A stretch of DNA of 64,000 nucleotides from Lineus longissimus. Lineage: Eukaryota; Nemertea; Pilidiophora; Heteronemertea; Lineidae. The stretch is from positions 14,617,808 to 14,681,807 of the forward strand of contig NC_088315.1 of assembly GCF_910592395.1 (NCBI RefSeq), given 5' to 3'. The stretch's first letter is position 1, and every line of letters starts with the position of its first letter. Below are positions 12,600-23,384 of this stretch, in pieces. Below the pieces are notes generated by a model, which searched no databases, was not told the DNA's origin, and was given only the letters and a program-made list of their open reading frames with translations. The position numbers and the translations under genes were made by a program.

Positions 12600-13206
12600 T
12601 ATGATAGTATCCAGGCCATATGATGATACAATGTGGCCATGTCAAACACTGTACATTGGATTAAACGTTATACCTGGAGATTACTGCAATCTTACATTAC
12701 CTTTTTTCGAACACAAACCCTTCCAGGCTTGATGACACCTTGCGCTTTGAACTTCCATGTTGTGGTCCAGGTTTCAGCAACAACATCAATCTTGACTCAA
12801 CAAATTACTGATAAGACTTGGTTCTTCGGGGACACTTCCGAGACCTGCATATGCCATGTCCTGGAAAACGTCTCCACTTGCACAACATGCAGTCAACATG
12901 TACAGCACTGGTCATAAATTACACACACATGTCGCAGCATTGTATAACCGGTAATACACTGCTGCACATACGCCATGTGCACTGGGCTATTCTTAACACT
13001 GCTTTTATAATAACTGCTTTTATATTACTTGATGCGTAGTTATTACGACTTAAATCATCATAACACCAAGTAGGTCTACCCAATGTAATGAATGAAATAC
13101 TCGACAGGGGCAGGGGGATAATTCAGGAATACGGGATTGTTTGGGCATAGTCTCTTGACAATATCCTTTCATTCTTTGCCATATGAGTTGGTTCATATTT
13201 GTGTAA
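12600..13206. other. No recognisable gene
   Basis: Only short open frames without motifs; sequence immediately left of the gypsy element. Confidence 0.4.
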
Positions 13207-13210
13207 TGGT

Positions 13211-13410
13211 TGTAGTGTGTTCCCTTCCACACCATTCCAAACCAACGAACACGATGACGAATCTCTGCTTTATTCATTTATTGATACTCAGTATAAATTG
13301 TGAACTTGACACGCCGATAACAATAATAACAACCCAAAACATGGCTCCGCGCTTGCGCAGCTAGCACCTTAAACAAGAAAAACACAAGAGCAAATAAATC
13401 GACCACTACA
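13211..13410 (-). repeat. 3' LTR of the gypsy element
   Basis: 200-bp direct repeat of 18740-18939, about 99% identical. It is the 3' LTR because the coding frame runs on the minus strand. AATAAA-type hexamers within it (plus strand CAAATAAATC near 13391) are possible regulatory signals. Confidence 0.93.
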
Positions 13411-13424
13411 TCTCCTCCCCCCAG
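13411..13424 (-). other. Polypurine tract of the gypsy element
   Basis: On the minus strand this reads CTGGGGGGAGGAGA and directly abuts the 3' LTR, where second-strand priming is expected. Confidence 0.85.
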
Positions 13425-13697
13425 AAAGTGCAAGAAGAGACATAGAGAATCCCAAAGCAAAATGACCAACTACCAGTACAAACCATGTACTATATCAACA
13501 GTCCCAAGACCTGAGCAAGGCTCAATCTATAACAAAACAATATATTACTCTACCATCAGTGAAATAACATCACAAAGCTCCCTGCGGTAAATCCTATAGT
13601 ACTTCTAGTACACGAAATTATACATAAACAGAAATATGCAGGTTCAGTCATAATCCACAGACCACAAATTAGAATCTAACCACGGCTACACTAGAAT

Positions 13698-16600
13698 CTA
13701 ATCATACCACAACTTAAGTTGAGACACATGTCTGGTCTCTAGTCTATTCTTGTCTTTCTTAACTCTAAATGTTACAGGCGAAACCTGTTCAACAATCTCA
13801 TATGGCCCTTTCCATCTAGGAGCCAACTTCTTCGAGAAATTCTTCTCAGCAGAAGACATATAGTGAGTCATTAACCAAACAACATCACCAACTTTGAAAG
13901 TAACAGGAGATTTAGATTTATCATATGCTATCTTGTTCTCACTTTGAACTTTCTCCATCTGACACAAAGCAGCATCTGCCCTCTCCCTATCCAGAGTTTC
14001 CTTCTTCACCATGAATGAATGAAAATTACTACCCTTACCCTCATCTTGAGATGTTTGTGGACTCAGAACATTTACTATTGGTGATTGGATTGCTCCAGAG
14101 AGAGAAAGTTCAGCTGGACTGAATCCAGTGGCACGATTCACAGCAGAATTCATAGCAAATCTAATCTCACTCAGATGAATATCCCAAGTTCTGTGATCAC
14201 CACCAGCCTGAAATACCTCAGCTTGCAACATAGCTCTGAGATCTCTATTGGCTCTTTCCACCCAATTTGCTTGAGGGTGGTATGGAGAGCAATAAATCTG
14301 TTTAACTCCCCACTTTGTGCACACCGCCTTTAGAGTTCTACTCACAAATTGAGGACCATTATCTGATACGAGGTACTTACATGGACCAAATCTAGTGAAA
14401 ACCTCTCTAACAAGTACAAGAGCAACATCCTTGCCTCTAGCCTTCTTTAGTGGGAATAATTCAACCCATTTAGAGAAATGATCTCTGACCACTAACACAT
14501 TTTTATGTGAAGAGTAAGATGCGGGTAACGGACCAACCAGATCCACAGCAAGTAATTCCCAGGGCCTACTACTCTTGATTGGTTCCATGGGACCAGCAGG
14601 TTTCCTGTAGATTGGCTTAGTGACCTGACACACTTTACACGTCTTCACAAAGTTTCGAACATCTTTACCAACACCTGGCCAAACAAAGTTTTGCAAAACT
14701 CTCTTCAAAGTATTAGATCTTCCTCTATGACCAGCGGTCGGCTCAGAATGTAAGCTATACATGACATGAGATCTGAGAACCTTAGGAACAACAATCTGTG
14801 TTCCTTTGACTAACATACCAGACTCGATCGAACAGTCTTTGTACAAATTGGTTCTTGGTTTCACCGCTTTACCTTCAGATGTAATATACTCAAAGATAGG
14901 TCTCAGCTCTGGATCCTGCAATTGTATGAGTATCAACTCAGATGGTTTAAGAAGCAACTGACTAGGAACATCCGACCTATAGCCATGCGATCCTATGCCA
15001 CCACGACCCGGTATTGCCAGTGGAGGATCGGGAACCACCTCACGACAAGCAGAACAAAGAAAATCTATTTCTCTTACTTCGTCCACAGACACGCCCACAC
15101 AATGGTCATGATACCAGCGATCACACTTGTCGCATTGGATCCAATCCTCATAGTCGGCAGTATCACTAGGTGTACACTCAGGATCAGAACAACGCTCTAT
15201 CTGAACCTCATTCACTACAAACACACCAATGGTATAAACAGCTTCAAATCTGGAATCCCTACTCAAAGCATCTGGTACAATGTTCTGCTTCCCAGGTCTA
15301 TACTTGACCTCAAAATCAAAGTTTTGTACTCTCAACACCCATCTATAGAGTAAAGGTGGCAAATTGGATCTCCTGAAAATCCATGTCAAAGCTTGGCGGT
15401 CACTATACACCACCGTGTGTCTCCCTTCCAAGAGTGATCTAAATTTCTCCGAACCCCATACAACTGCTAGAATTTCTCTGTTAGTTGTACTGTAGTTTCT
15501 CTCATGCACGTTCAACGTCCTACTTGCATAAGCCAAGACTTTCAGGATTCCATCTTGCCACTGGTACAAGGCTGCACCAAGCCCAACTCCTGAAGCATCA
15601 GTATGTAGCTCAAACTCACCAGAGGCCTCAGAGTGTGCCAAAATTGGAGCTTCACACAATTTCTTTTTCAGTGCTTCAAACGAATTTTGACATTCTACTG
15701 ACCATGACCAAGGAACTTTGTCCCGTCTCAGATGAAATAGAGGCTCTGCAGTGCTCGAAAGATTGGGAATGAACTTACTAAACCAAGTTACCATACCCAA
15801 AAATCTGTCCATCTCTTTACGGTTGACAGGAGGAGCATAATTAAGGATGGCCTCAACTTTACCTGGGTCAGTTGAAAAACCTTCTGAAGACACTCCTAAC
15901 CCAAGGTACTTAGCAGACTGCAGAAGGAACCGACTTTTAGGAAGAGAAGCTGTCAGACCTGCCTCTTTCAGACACTGTAAAACCTTTCTTAGATGAATCA
16001 AGTGTTCCTGGATCGTTAAGCTGTAGACCAGTATGTCATCAATATTGACCTTTACACATTCTCCTAATAGGCCTGCTTTGGTCAAAATCTTCTCCATCAA
16101 CCTCTGAAAGGTGGCACTTCCGTTTTTGCAACCAAATGGCATCACCCGGAACTGATAAAGAGGGAAATTTTCCCCGGCAGAGAAAGCCGTGAGTTCACGA
16201 TCTTCTGCCCTAAGCCCCACCTGATAGTAGCCACTTTTCAAATCTATCACAGAGAAAACCTTGGCCCCATTCAAGTTGCTCATGACATGATCAAGTTTTT
16301 TTATATGATATGCATCGAACTTAATTACCGAATTCAACTTCCTCAGATCAACACACATCCTATATGATTTATCAGGTTTGGGAATCATAATAATAGGCGA
16401 CCTCCAAGGACCTTTAGCTTCCTCAATCACACCCTTAGCAAGCATATCATCAAGTTGTGGCTTGAGTGACTCTTCCTTACCTGGAGTCAAATTGTAAGGC
16501 TTCTGCCTAATCGGTGCAACATCTTCAATCAGCTCGATTTCGTGCTCAATTACAGTTGTATGACCTAGTGTTTCACTAAATACTTCAGGAAACTCCTGCT

Positions 16601-18275
16601 TCAGTTTCTGAATCTCAGATTCTCTTTGTTCAGGACTAATCAGTGAAGTGGGTACTTCACACGATGTATCACCAGAAACGTCGTCTTTGTGGTTTGCAAG
16701 AGACTCACTCAAACTGGATATGGTCTCAACAGTGCAAGGAGTATGATCGAGCAATGGCCACTTAACTATGGGTTTGTGTGGAGTCCAATATGACCCTTCC
16801 CCAAAATCAACAGTTAACCCAGACTTGTATATGAAGTCCCTACCAACCAATACTGGAGAATCTAGCTTGCAAACCACTACACACTCTACTGCCAAAGGTA
16901 CACCAGCACATTCAAGATCAAGCATGGCTACACCAAGAGTGTCAACTTGACTACCCTCAAACCACGAAAGAGACAACTTTTTGTCTGAGACAATTTCAAC
17001 ACCAACTTCTTCACACAGGTCTCTGGTTACCATGGTGACTGCACTTCCACTATCAACCAAGCCTTTCACAGACTTACCAGCAACTGATAATTGAACATGA
17101 GGTTCAACCATTCTCAAATCAGTTTTTACAAATTTGTTCGGCTTTACTTCAACCTTCTTATGGGAACCGGCTTCAGACTTGCTACTACCGGAAGTATCAA
17201 GCTTCCGATTTGGACACTGGTACCTTTTGTGACCAAGTTCACCACAACCGTAGCAAGCATCATTGTATTTACCACCTGGTTTCTTTACAAAATCTGGTCT
17301 CTTCACAAAATCTGTTTTCTTACTAAGAAAAGAGTCCAACTTAGGGGTAGAATCTAACTTTTTCTTATTGTCTAGCATGAGATGCTTTTCTAACACATAG
17401 CTGTCCGAAAACTGAGCCAACTGAAACAGACTGTCCCCTTCCCTCTCAATTAATTTCAAATGTAACTGTTCATCTCTAACTGTTGAAATAAACTGGTCAA
17501 CCACAATTTTTCTGAAAATGTCAGAAGCTTCATCATCCTCTAACAACCTTTTCGACGGGGTTGTCCAATGTCTGAAGTACGCCTCCAATCGCGATGCGTA
17601 ATCCAAGAACGTCTCGGATCTTTCTTTGGTGTCAGTACGGAACTTGGAGCGACAGGCAGACGGAGTTAAGCGATAGCGTAACAAAATCGCTTTTTTTACA
17701 ATATCGAAGTTACCACGATCCGCTAGCGGGACCGCAAAGTAAGCTGATTGCGCACTATCTGAGAGAAACGGCTCTAAGGCTGCACACCATTCATCTCTGT
17801 CGATCTTGTACCGAGTTGCCAGATTCTCGAACGTTTGCAGCCAAAGCACCACATCGTCAGTTTTTGCAATCTTCGAAAACTCCTTGATGGGTATGAATCG
17901 GCGTTCCCTCTTGGGCATCTTGTCAACGATCGACTCAATGGATTCACGCATGATCCGATTGTTCTCATCTCTCTCTTCCCTGAATGTTTCCAACATTCTC
18001 ATGAACACTGCCGGATCAGTATTAGTAGGTGGTGGCGGGGATACTGACGAAGTTGCCACCATTGCCGTAAGAAAAGGATCCTTTAGGTCTTTCAACTCGG
18101 ATAACGCTATAACTCTCTCCGCTTTATCTTTGTACTCACCAGAGTTCAGCCCATTTTCCGTACACAGAACATTTATATAATCACTCGTATATCGCCTGAG
18201 CGATTCAGCAATTGCTACAGTCGGCAACACAGGAAACTTAGCTGCCATTTTCGAAGGCGTTTTTGGCAATGGCAT
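13698..18275 (-). CDS. Gypsy Gag-Pol polyprotein with a PHD finger
   Basis: One uninterrupted frame. It is open up to 18392, but the first 39 codons are a hydrophobic run in the leader; I prefer the methionine at 18275 or the one at 18248, which lies in an AAAATGGC context. Numbering from 18392: Gag about 50-370 with a CCHC zinc knuckle at 380-393; aspartic protease DSG at 447-449; reverse transcriptase about 620-880 with the first catalytic Asp at 717 and NIDD at 783-786 (the family norm has an aromatic residue before IDD); RNase H with D932; a C4HC3 PHD finger at 1068-1116 (C1068, C1073, C1087, C1090, H1095, C1098, C1113, C1116); integrase H2C2 zinc domain (H1215, H1222, C1252, C1255) and DDE triad D1284, D1344, E1379; then a tail ending near 1564. 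Gag and Pol are fused with no frameshift. Confidence 0.95.
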   Translation of the reverse strand: MPLPKTPSKMAAKFPVLPTVAIAESLRRYTSDYINVLCTENGLNSGEYKDKAERVIALSELKDLKDPFLTAMVATSSVSPPPPTNTDPAVFMRMLETFREERDENNRIMRESIESIVDKMPKRERRFIPIKEFSKIAKTDDVVLWLQTFENLATRYKIDRDEWCAALEPFLSDSAQSAYFAVPLADRGNFDIVKKAILLRYRLTPSACRSKFRTDTKERSETFLDYASRLEAYFRHWTTPSKRLLEDDEASDIFRKIVVDQFISTVRDEQLHLKLIEREGDSLFQLAQFSDSYVLEKHLMLDNKKKLDSTPKLDSFLSKKTDFVKRPDFVKKPGGKYNDACYGCGELGHKRYQCPNRKLDTSGSSKSEAGSHKKVEVKPNKFVKTDLRMVEPHVQLSVAGKSVKGLVDSGSAVTMVTRDLCEEVGVEIVSDKKLSLSWFEGSQVDTLGVAMLDLECAGVPLAVECVVVCKLDSPVLVGRDFIYKSGLTVDFGEGSYWTPHKPIVKWPLLDHTPCTVETISSLSESLANHKDDVSGDTSCEVPTSLISPEQRESEIQKLKQEFPEVFSETLGHTTVIEHEIELIEDVAPIRQKPYNLTPGKEESLKPQLDDMLAKGVIEEAKGPWRSPIIMIPKPDKSYRMCVDLRKLNSVIKFDAYHIKKLDHVMSNLNGAKVFSVIDLKSGYYQVGLRAEDRELTAFSAGENFPLYQFRVMPFGCKNGSATFQRLMEKILTKAGLLGECVKVNIDDILVYSLTIQEHLIHLRKVLQCLKEAGLTASLPKSRFLLQSAKYLGLGVSSEGFSTDPGKVEAILNYAPPVNRKEMDRFLGMVTWFSKFIPNLSSTAEPLFHLRRDKVPWSWSVECQNSFEALKKKLCEAPILAHSEASGEFELHTDASGVGLGAALYQWQDGILKVLAYASRTLNVHERNYSTTNREILAVVWGSEKFRSLLEGRHTVVYSDRQALTWIFRRSNLPPLLYRWVLRVQNFDFEVKYRPGKQNIVPDALSRDSRFEAVYTIGVFVVNEVQIERCSDPECTPSDTADYEDWIQCDKCDRWYHDHCVGVSVDEVREIDFLCSACREVVPDPPLAIPGRGGIGSHGYRSDVPSQLLLKPSELILIQLQDPELRPIFEYITSEGKAVKPRTNLYKDCSIESGMLVKGTQIVVPKVLRSHVMYSLHSEPTAGHRGRSNTLKRVLQNFVWPGVGKDVRNFVKTCKVCQVTKPIYRKPAGPMEPIKSSRPWELLAVDLVGPLPASYSSHKNVLVVRDHFSKWVELFPLKKARGKDVALVLVREVFTRFGPCKYLVSDNGPQFVSRTLKAVCTKWGVKQIYCSPYHPQANWVERANRDLRAMLQAEVFQAGGDHRTWDIHLSEIRFAMNSAVNRATGFSPAELSLSGAIQSPIVNVLSPQTSQDEGKGSNFHSFMVKKETLDRERADAALCQMEKVQSENKIAYDKSKSPVTFKVGDVVWLMTHYMSSAEKNFSKKLAPRWKGPYEIVEQVSPVTFRVKKDKNRLETRHVSQLKLWYD
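15045..15191 (-). other. PHD-finger domain inside the gypsy Pol
   Basis: Encodes the eight zinc ligands in C4HC3 order with the spacing of a PHD finger, including the tryptophan two residues before the histidine (CDKCDRWYHDHC). PHD fingers bind histone H3 tails in many chromatin proteins; a role in choosing insertion sites is an inference. Confidence 0.9.
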
Positions 18276-18724
18276 AGCAATACCCACAACCACACAAACA
18301 GAAGTGTTCACTCTAAGGAAAGGAACAAGCAGCAGCAGGAGAAAGCAGCAGCAAACGCTAGCAATAAGCATGTAATGTAGCAGCCGTAACATGGACTATT
18401 TCATGCAGCAACAGTCAAAAAGTCAGCAAAAGCAACAAGCAGCCTCGAAGCGAATGTCAATATATCAAATATCTCACCAATAAACACACTTCACCTGTAC
18501 CAGGTCGTACAGTTTACTTGCACCAGGTCGTACAACCAACCCACACTATCGGTAAGTGCAGTACTACACACTAGGTTGTGTGTACATTTACAGTACATGG
18601 GCATGTACATCCGATGCACAGCGAGATTACATGTGCACCTGCTCCGGTCAGCACAAGGCCAGCGTTTTGCACTTTGGAAGCGCAAAAAAGTCCACAGAAT
18701 TAGAGTTCTAAAATTCGAGTTCTA
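18276..18724 (-). other. 5' leader of the gypsy element
   Basis: Untranslated leader between primer site and gag. It includes two nearby copies of an ACCAGGTCGTACA motif (18500-18532). No separate gene seen. Confidence 0.6.
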
Positions 18725-18738
18725 AACGTTGGGCGCCA
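18725..18738 (-). other. tRNA primer-binding site
   Basis: Minus strand TGGCGCCCAACGTT, one or two bases from the 5' LTR. This is the usual tRNA-Lys-type primer site of gypsy-like elements. Confidence 0.85.
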
Positions 18739-18739
18739 A

Positions 18740-18939
18740 TGCAGTGTGTTCCCTTCCACACCATTCCAAACCAACGAACACGATGACGAATCTCTGCTTT
18801 ATTCGTTTATTGATACTCAGTATAAATTGTGAACTTGACACGCCGATAACAATAATAACAACCCAAAACATGGCTCCGCGCTTGCGCAGCTAGCACCTTA
18901 AACAAGAAAAACACAAGAGCAAATAAATCGACCACTACA
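18740..18939 (-). repeat. 5' LTR of the gypsy element
   Basis: 200-bp partner of the 13211-13410 LTR; directly next to the primer-binding site on its inner side. Confidence 0.93.
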
Positions 18940-18943
18940 TGGT

Positions 18944-20400
18944 TAAACCACTGGATTTATAAACAAGGACTCAAGTTATGTCTGAGTACTTGGTTTCAGC
19001 ACATATCTTACGCTTTACCAGTCTTCATCTATGTCACCCTATTTATGACAATGTCCGCAATGTATCAAGCTATTTTAAGGCACCACCTTAGTCACAGAAG
19101 AAGAAAATGGGCAAGAAAAGATAAAGACATAGGCCGAGTCTGAACCAGTTGAAGAGAATTACAAAACGGACCGCTTTTGTCGGTGCAACGGAAGACTTTG
19201 ACCTAAGTGATCATGAAAGGTAAATCCCAAAACCCGAAGGACATGAAATGCGCTCTTGTTCGAAGTACCTACCATAATGAAATGGTCCAGGGACCATATT
19301 CTCACCTGTGTCAAAGGGTAGGTCAAGGTACCCTTTTTGTAGGTGTGATAGTGCTGGGGGTCAGTAATTATGACATTGGTAAAGCAGTATTGTGACTGCC
19401 GTCGGTTAGAATTTAGTCAGTAATGCAGGTTTTAGTGCGTTTTTGCAGTTTGCGCTCTATTTTGCGCTCTTTTGGTGTTTGGCGGGTAATTCGAATTTGG
19501 CGCCTCCATTTTCGTGCTCCTTTTGGCTAGTGCGTCATCCCGGTTCCGCCCAGCCTCGCTTTGAACCCAAACATTTCGGTCATTACGACCTGTTTAGAAT
19601 TTGTGCCAGTAAAGGGTACTTTTTCGGGAACCCCAGTTAGACCCGATGCCGGAACAAAGGTAATTAACTAAAATAACATGTATAGAAACCCTACAGTACA
19701 AGCCCAGTTAATGAAAGAGCCGGTAAAGGCCAGTTTTTGATGTGTTTAATTCGTAGAAACCCACGCTTGTTTGCTCCCGCTATAGGTCCATAGTTTAACA
19801 CCAGGTGACGCCCTGGTGCATGTCCTTGTGCACTGAAATGTTTATAGAATGCTGAGATGCATATTTTTAGTAGGGATCTAGGCAGGTAAATGCCATTTAA
19901 TACATGATTCTGTGTTAAAGATTCGGTGTAATGTTCAGATAGTAAATCTGCAAAGTTGATACTGTATGGTTGTGCAAGAAACGTCATGAATGTGTATGTC
20001 TTGTCTGTCCTGGATGTGACAAATTTTTATGGTTGTTCCTCTTCTACTCATCTTTTTTTCTTACAGTCACTGGTTCTTCCTTTCTTGTCCCCTGTTCATT
20101 ATGTGAGCAAATCTTTATGTATGTTCATTCGTTTTGTCTTTGTAGATTTACGTGATCTGTGGGATCCATTGTAATAAAAGAAGTCATGGAAAACAGTACT
20201 TCACTTCGTCATTGACATATTAGTTAGATGCGATCAAAGCCGCCACAAGTATATATCATTTTATGGTCGGACCAGCAATTGTCAATGACACCTCTATGGT
20301 CCACATGATGCGCATTTGTAAATACAAAGTCTAATTTGGTGTGGTAATCAGTTGTATCTTCAGTGACTGTCTGCTTCATGTTGTATTCATGGAGAAAGAA
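18944..20400. other. No recognisable gene
   Basis: I see no domain, RNA gene or repeat structure that I can support. Short open frames lack motifs. Confidence 0.4.
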
Positions 20401-20408
20401 TTTTTACG

Positions 20409-20880
20409 ATGTAGCTTTAGCGGTTACAAAAAGTACCAACCTTTTCTAACGGCGGTGCTGCCAGATGACCTTGATCTTGCAAACTTGAAAATTATGTTAA
20501 AAAAATTACAGACGATATATGATGTATCATTGCTAGAAGTACCTACCCTATTTTTTTCAAACTTTTCGGACCAGTATTAAGCGAACGTTGGCATATTTTC
20601 ACTTTGGACGTTTGCCCCCTGGTGGCCAAACCTTGAATCATATGATGCCACGATTTGGTCTCTGAGTAGGGGTCAACCGATGTACATTTGTACCAAATTG
20701 AAGATATCTGGCTGAAGCGGTTACAAAACATGCCACCGTTCTCTAACGGCGGTGCCGCCAGACGACCTTGATCATGTGGCCTTGAAAAATAGGTCGGAAA
20801 AATAACGCGGTGGATAAATGATGCACCATAGCTAGAAGTACGTACCACATTTTTTTTCAAATTTTTCGGACCAGTACTAA
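20409..20880 (+). repeat. Diverged two-copy tandem duplication
   Basis: Bases 20409-20580 and 20699-20880 are related copies in the same direction, about 290 bases apart. Shared blocks include GCGGTTACAAAA, TCTAACGGCGGTG, GCTAGAAGTAC and TTTTTCGGACCAGTA. Divergence is substantial, so the duplication is old. Confidence 0.6.
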
Positions 20881-20884
20881 GGGA

Positions 20885-21685
20885 AAAAACGCATGTGAGC
20901 CAAAAGGTAAAAATCTTCGGGCTAGTATTAGAAGAGAGAATTGCTTTCTTTCACTTTTATGTTTGGCCGGTTGGCGAGTACGAGTGCACGGGGTTCGGTA
21001 TCATCTCCCCAATGGCTGGAACACAAAAGCCATGAAAGTGTAAGGGCTTTGTGACATGCTCTCGTACGATTGTCGATTTGGTCGTGACATGGGGCCATGT
21101 CATCGTTACGATTGGTGAACAAGAGTGCTTGTTACACAGCAGGTCACAGTGTGACCAGACTCCCGCGGCAGTCCATTTCGTCATCCTATTCATACTATAT
21201 GAGGCCGGTCCACCGCGTCCGGAGTGTATGTGTGACATGCCAAGACTGGGAATGAGTTCAAGAGGGCCGTCTGTGGTGATGAGTAGGGTATCAATCTTCG
21301 CCGCGCGAGATATACCCAGGAATTCGAGAGAACGATGTAATATTAAGGCAGCCAAACGAAATACATTTAGGGGCCAAATGGAAGAACAACTTTCTTTCAA
21401 AAAATTTTGTTTTTCTCTCTTGGTACCCTCAAAAGAACATTCAGCCGATAAATTTGAGACCATTTGAAAAATAAATGCCTATCAGTGAAACACATCATCG
21501 AGAAAAAAGCCAGTGAAATTTCCATGCTTTTATTTCGGTGTCAAGGTGTCGAGCAGTTTCGCCGAGAAAAACAGGACGCTAGTCACTCAGAGCCATCTAG
21601 CTCGCCGTGGGCAGATCTCAATGTGTCAGAATGGGATGATGATGCCTGGGACAAAGTCCCCGTCTCCGAGCCTGTTTCGTGTTGC
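20885..21685. other. Two overlapping open frames of unknown status
   Basis: A 168-codon frame (20957-21463, minus) and a 138-codon frame (21051-21467, plus) lie over each other. Neither shows a family motif I recognise, and at most one could be real. I list the region without a function. Confidence 0.25.
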
Positions 21686-21689
21686 CACC

Positions 21690-22080
21690 CTGCGAAGAAG
21701 ATGATACTGAGATCAATAGTCGCCAGAGATGGAAACGCGCGCAGGTAGTTGATAACCGTGTGAACCAGAGATGGTTGAAGGAATACCTGCCAAACCTGAC
21801 CCTTTGATCCAGATGCCGACAAAATGGTGAAACCGTTGCTGTTGGTGATTTGGTAACTGTCGTGGATGACAACCTGCCCAGAGGATCCTGGAACCTGGCG
21901 AGAATCCTGGAGGTCTACCCCGGCAATGATGGTGTGATCCGTACAGTGAAAGTCAAGACTGCAGACAGTTGCTATATCAAGCCTGTGACGAAGGTCTGCA
22001 TTTTTAAAGAAAGTGTAAAGTCTGAAAGTAAATCGCAAGAAAAACTTGGTCAAAATGTGCTCAATGGAAAGCATAGGTAA
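21690..22080 (+). pseudogene. BEL/Pao retrotransposon fragment (C-terminal Pol, DUF5641)
   Basis: The plus strand carries the end of a BEL/Pao Pol. At 21700-21790 is a 'RWKRAQVV..RVNQRWLKEYLPNL' line that follows the integrase core. A stop and a short damaged stretch come next. From about 21838 the conserved C-terminal domain reads VGDLVTVVDDNLPRGSWNLA, then a VRTVKVKT-like strand and a PVTKVC-like end near 21985. No LTR, RT or gag could be found nearby, so this is an isolated remnant. An open frame of 76 codons starts at 21850, but it is only part of the domain. Confidence 0.75.
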
Positions 22081-22530
22081 TTTCGTATCTCACTATCTTA
22101 CAAATTTCCGTCCATTCACTCTCTTCAGGTATGTGTTCCTTGGCCTCATCAAGTGGAAATTCCATAGATGCGAATACTTTGAACTCAACAGACATCACCG
22201 CGATAATGACTTTTATTGTGATGAACTCTCAGATTTGCGAAATACTCGCTGATATACGCAGGCTGGTGTAAAATTCCATGTCTTTTGTGGAAGTTTTTGA
22301 ATTGACTGGCTCTGCAGAACGATGCCGGACTCCCAAAAAGGCCTCAAATGCATAATAAAATAACATCCCTCAGAACTGGGTCGGTCGCCATCGATTAATT
22401 GAGTACTCACTGTATATCCTCGCGTGAAGAATGCATTGTGGTATTATACAAAAATTTCACCGGACAGCTGGTTGATCTTATCTTGCTGATGCATGTAAAC
22501 GCAGTGCCGTTTACGGCCATTTGCATTCAT
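22081..22530. other. No recognisable gene
   Basis: No domains or structured repeats seen; possibly the decayed 3' end of the BEL/Pao copy. Confidence 0.3.
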
Positions 22531-22534
22531 CTAA

Positions 22535-22985
22535 ACTTTTATTCTGAAGGAAATGCAACCACCGCGATGAACGTCTTTTGTGCTTCGAATTCCGAGTCAC
22601 GTCTAGAGCCAACCTTGAAAATCACTGACAAGATTCTATAAGACAGTAAAAAGCATGTTCTAACCTTTATTCATACGATGCAGAGGACTAACTTGTGTTT
22701 AAACAAAATACTTAAAGGAATGGGCGGCATTGCTGTATGTTTGTTCTTCTTCTGGTTCATCAGTAAACTATTTTTCTGAACGCGTGCAATGCTTTTTCAA
22801 TTTTCTTTCAGTTTTCAGGTAATAGAAAAACGCATTATTCGTAGTACGCACAAGTCTGGCGCGAAATACCTTTCCCGCCAAGTGCGTTCACGCCGAGATC
22901 CGAGTTCACGTCCCCACGCTATTACGACGCAACGTCATTTCCATTATCGTCGCAGTAGCGGGGTATTCTAAAATGCCTTAGTCAC
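22535..22985 (-). repeat. Dispersed repeat R1, longest uninterrupted copy
   Basis: The complement of this stretch matches 53085-53225 plus 54365-54560 (where the repeat is split by an insertion), 59068-59150 in part, and 3070-3262. It ends on the right with TATTCTAAAATGCCT, similar to sequences at 1804 and 3534, which may be a transposon terminus. No protein recognised. Confidence 0.6.
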
Positions 22986-23349
22986 AGTATATCATTGTTT
23001 CTAATACAAAATACATTACGCCTCGTTTTGATCGGAGCGGTCTTGGTATCGTAACCAATGACCGCCTGGGTAGGTATAAAATTCTGAATTTTAGCAGACG
23101 AATTATTTTCACCAAGAAGCAACGACTCAGCCCCACAAAACAATGTCAAGAACACGAGATTTTGAAGTATTCCCCGATATTGGGATTTGTGCATCGTTAA
23201 CAAGGAAAGGATCGACGCATGGCATAATAAGGGTCAAATCGGAGTCAACATCGGAAAAGCGTGATAGTTCAGTCAGATTTTGATTTTTTTCTTTTTTTGT
23301 TCAATGTGTTGATGGAAAGTACTTAATGTAAAATAGGAGGTGACTGGGC
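22986..23349. other. Spacer between repeats R1 and X
   Basis: AT-rich, no gene seen. It separates the two repeats that also occur side by side, in the opposite orientation, at 52.2-54.6 kb. Confidence 0.35.
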
Positions 23350-23384
23350 AGCCGACAGCTGGGTAATATTGCCCTTAAAAATAC

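Larger units (their letters stand above)
13211..18939 (-). mobile_element. Complete Ty3/gypsy LTR retrotransposon
   Basis: A 5.73-kb element read on the minus strand. Its LTRs (13211-13410 and 18740-18939) are 200 bp each and differ at only two sites that I can see (13213/18742 and 13277/18805), so the insertion is recent. The LTRs begin TGTAGTG and end CACTACA. TGGT occurs directly outside both ends (13207-13210 and 18940-18943), giving a 4-bp target duplication, or 5 bp if the shared T is counted. A tRNA-Lys-type primer site sits next to the 5' LTR and a purine tract next to the 3' LTR. Domain order protease-RT-RNase H-integrase places it in Ty3/gypsy. All parts needed for transposition appear present, apart from the unusual RT residue noted separately. 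Confidence 0.95.

Noticed and set aside
18276-18392. Hydrophobic N-terminus of the gypsy frame as a signal peptide or Env piece
   Set aside because: It lies in the leader upstream of better start codons and Gag proteins do not need one.
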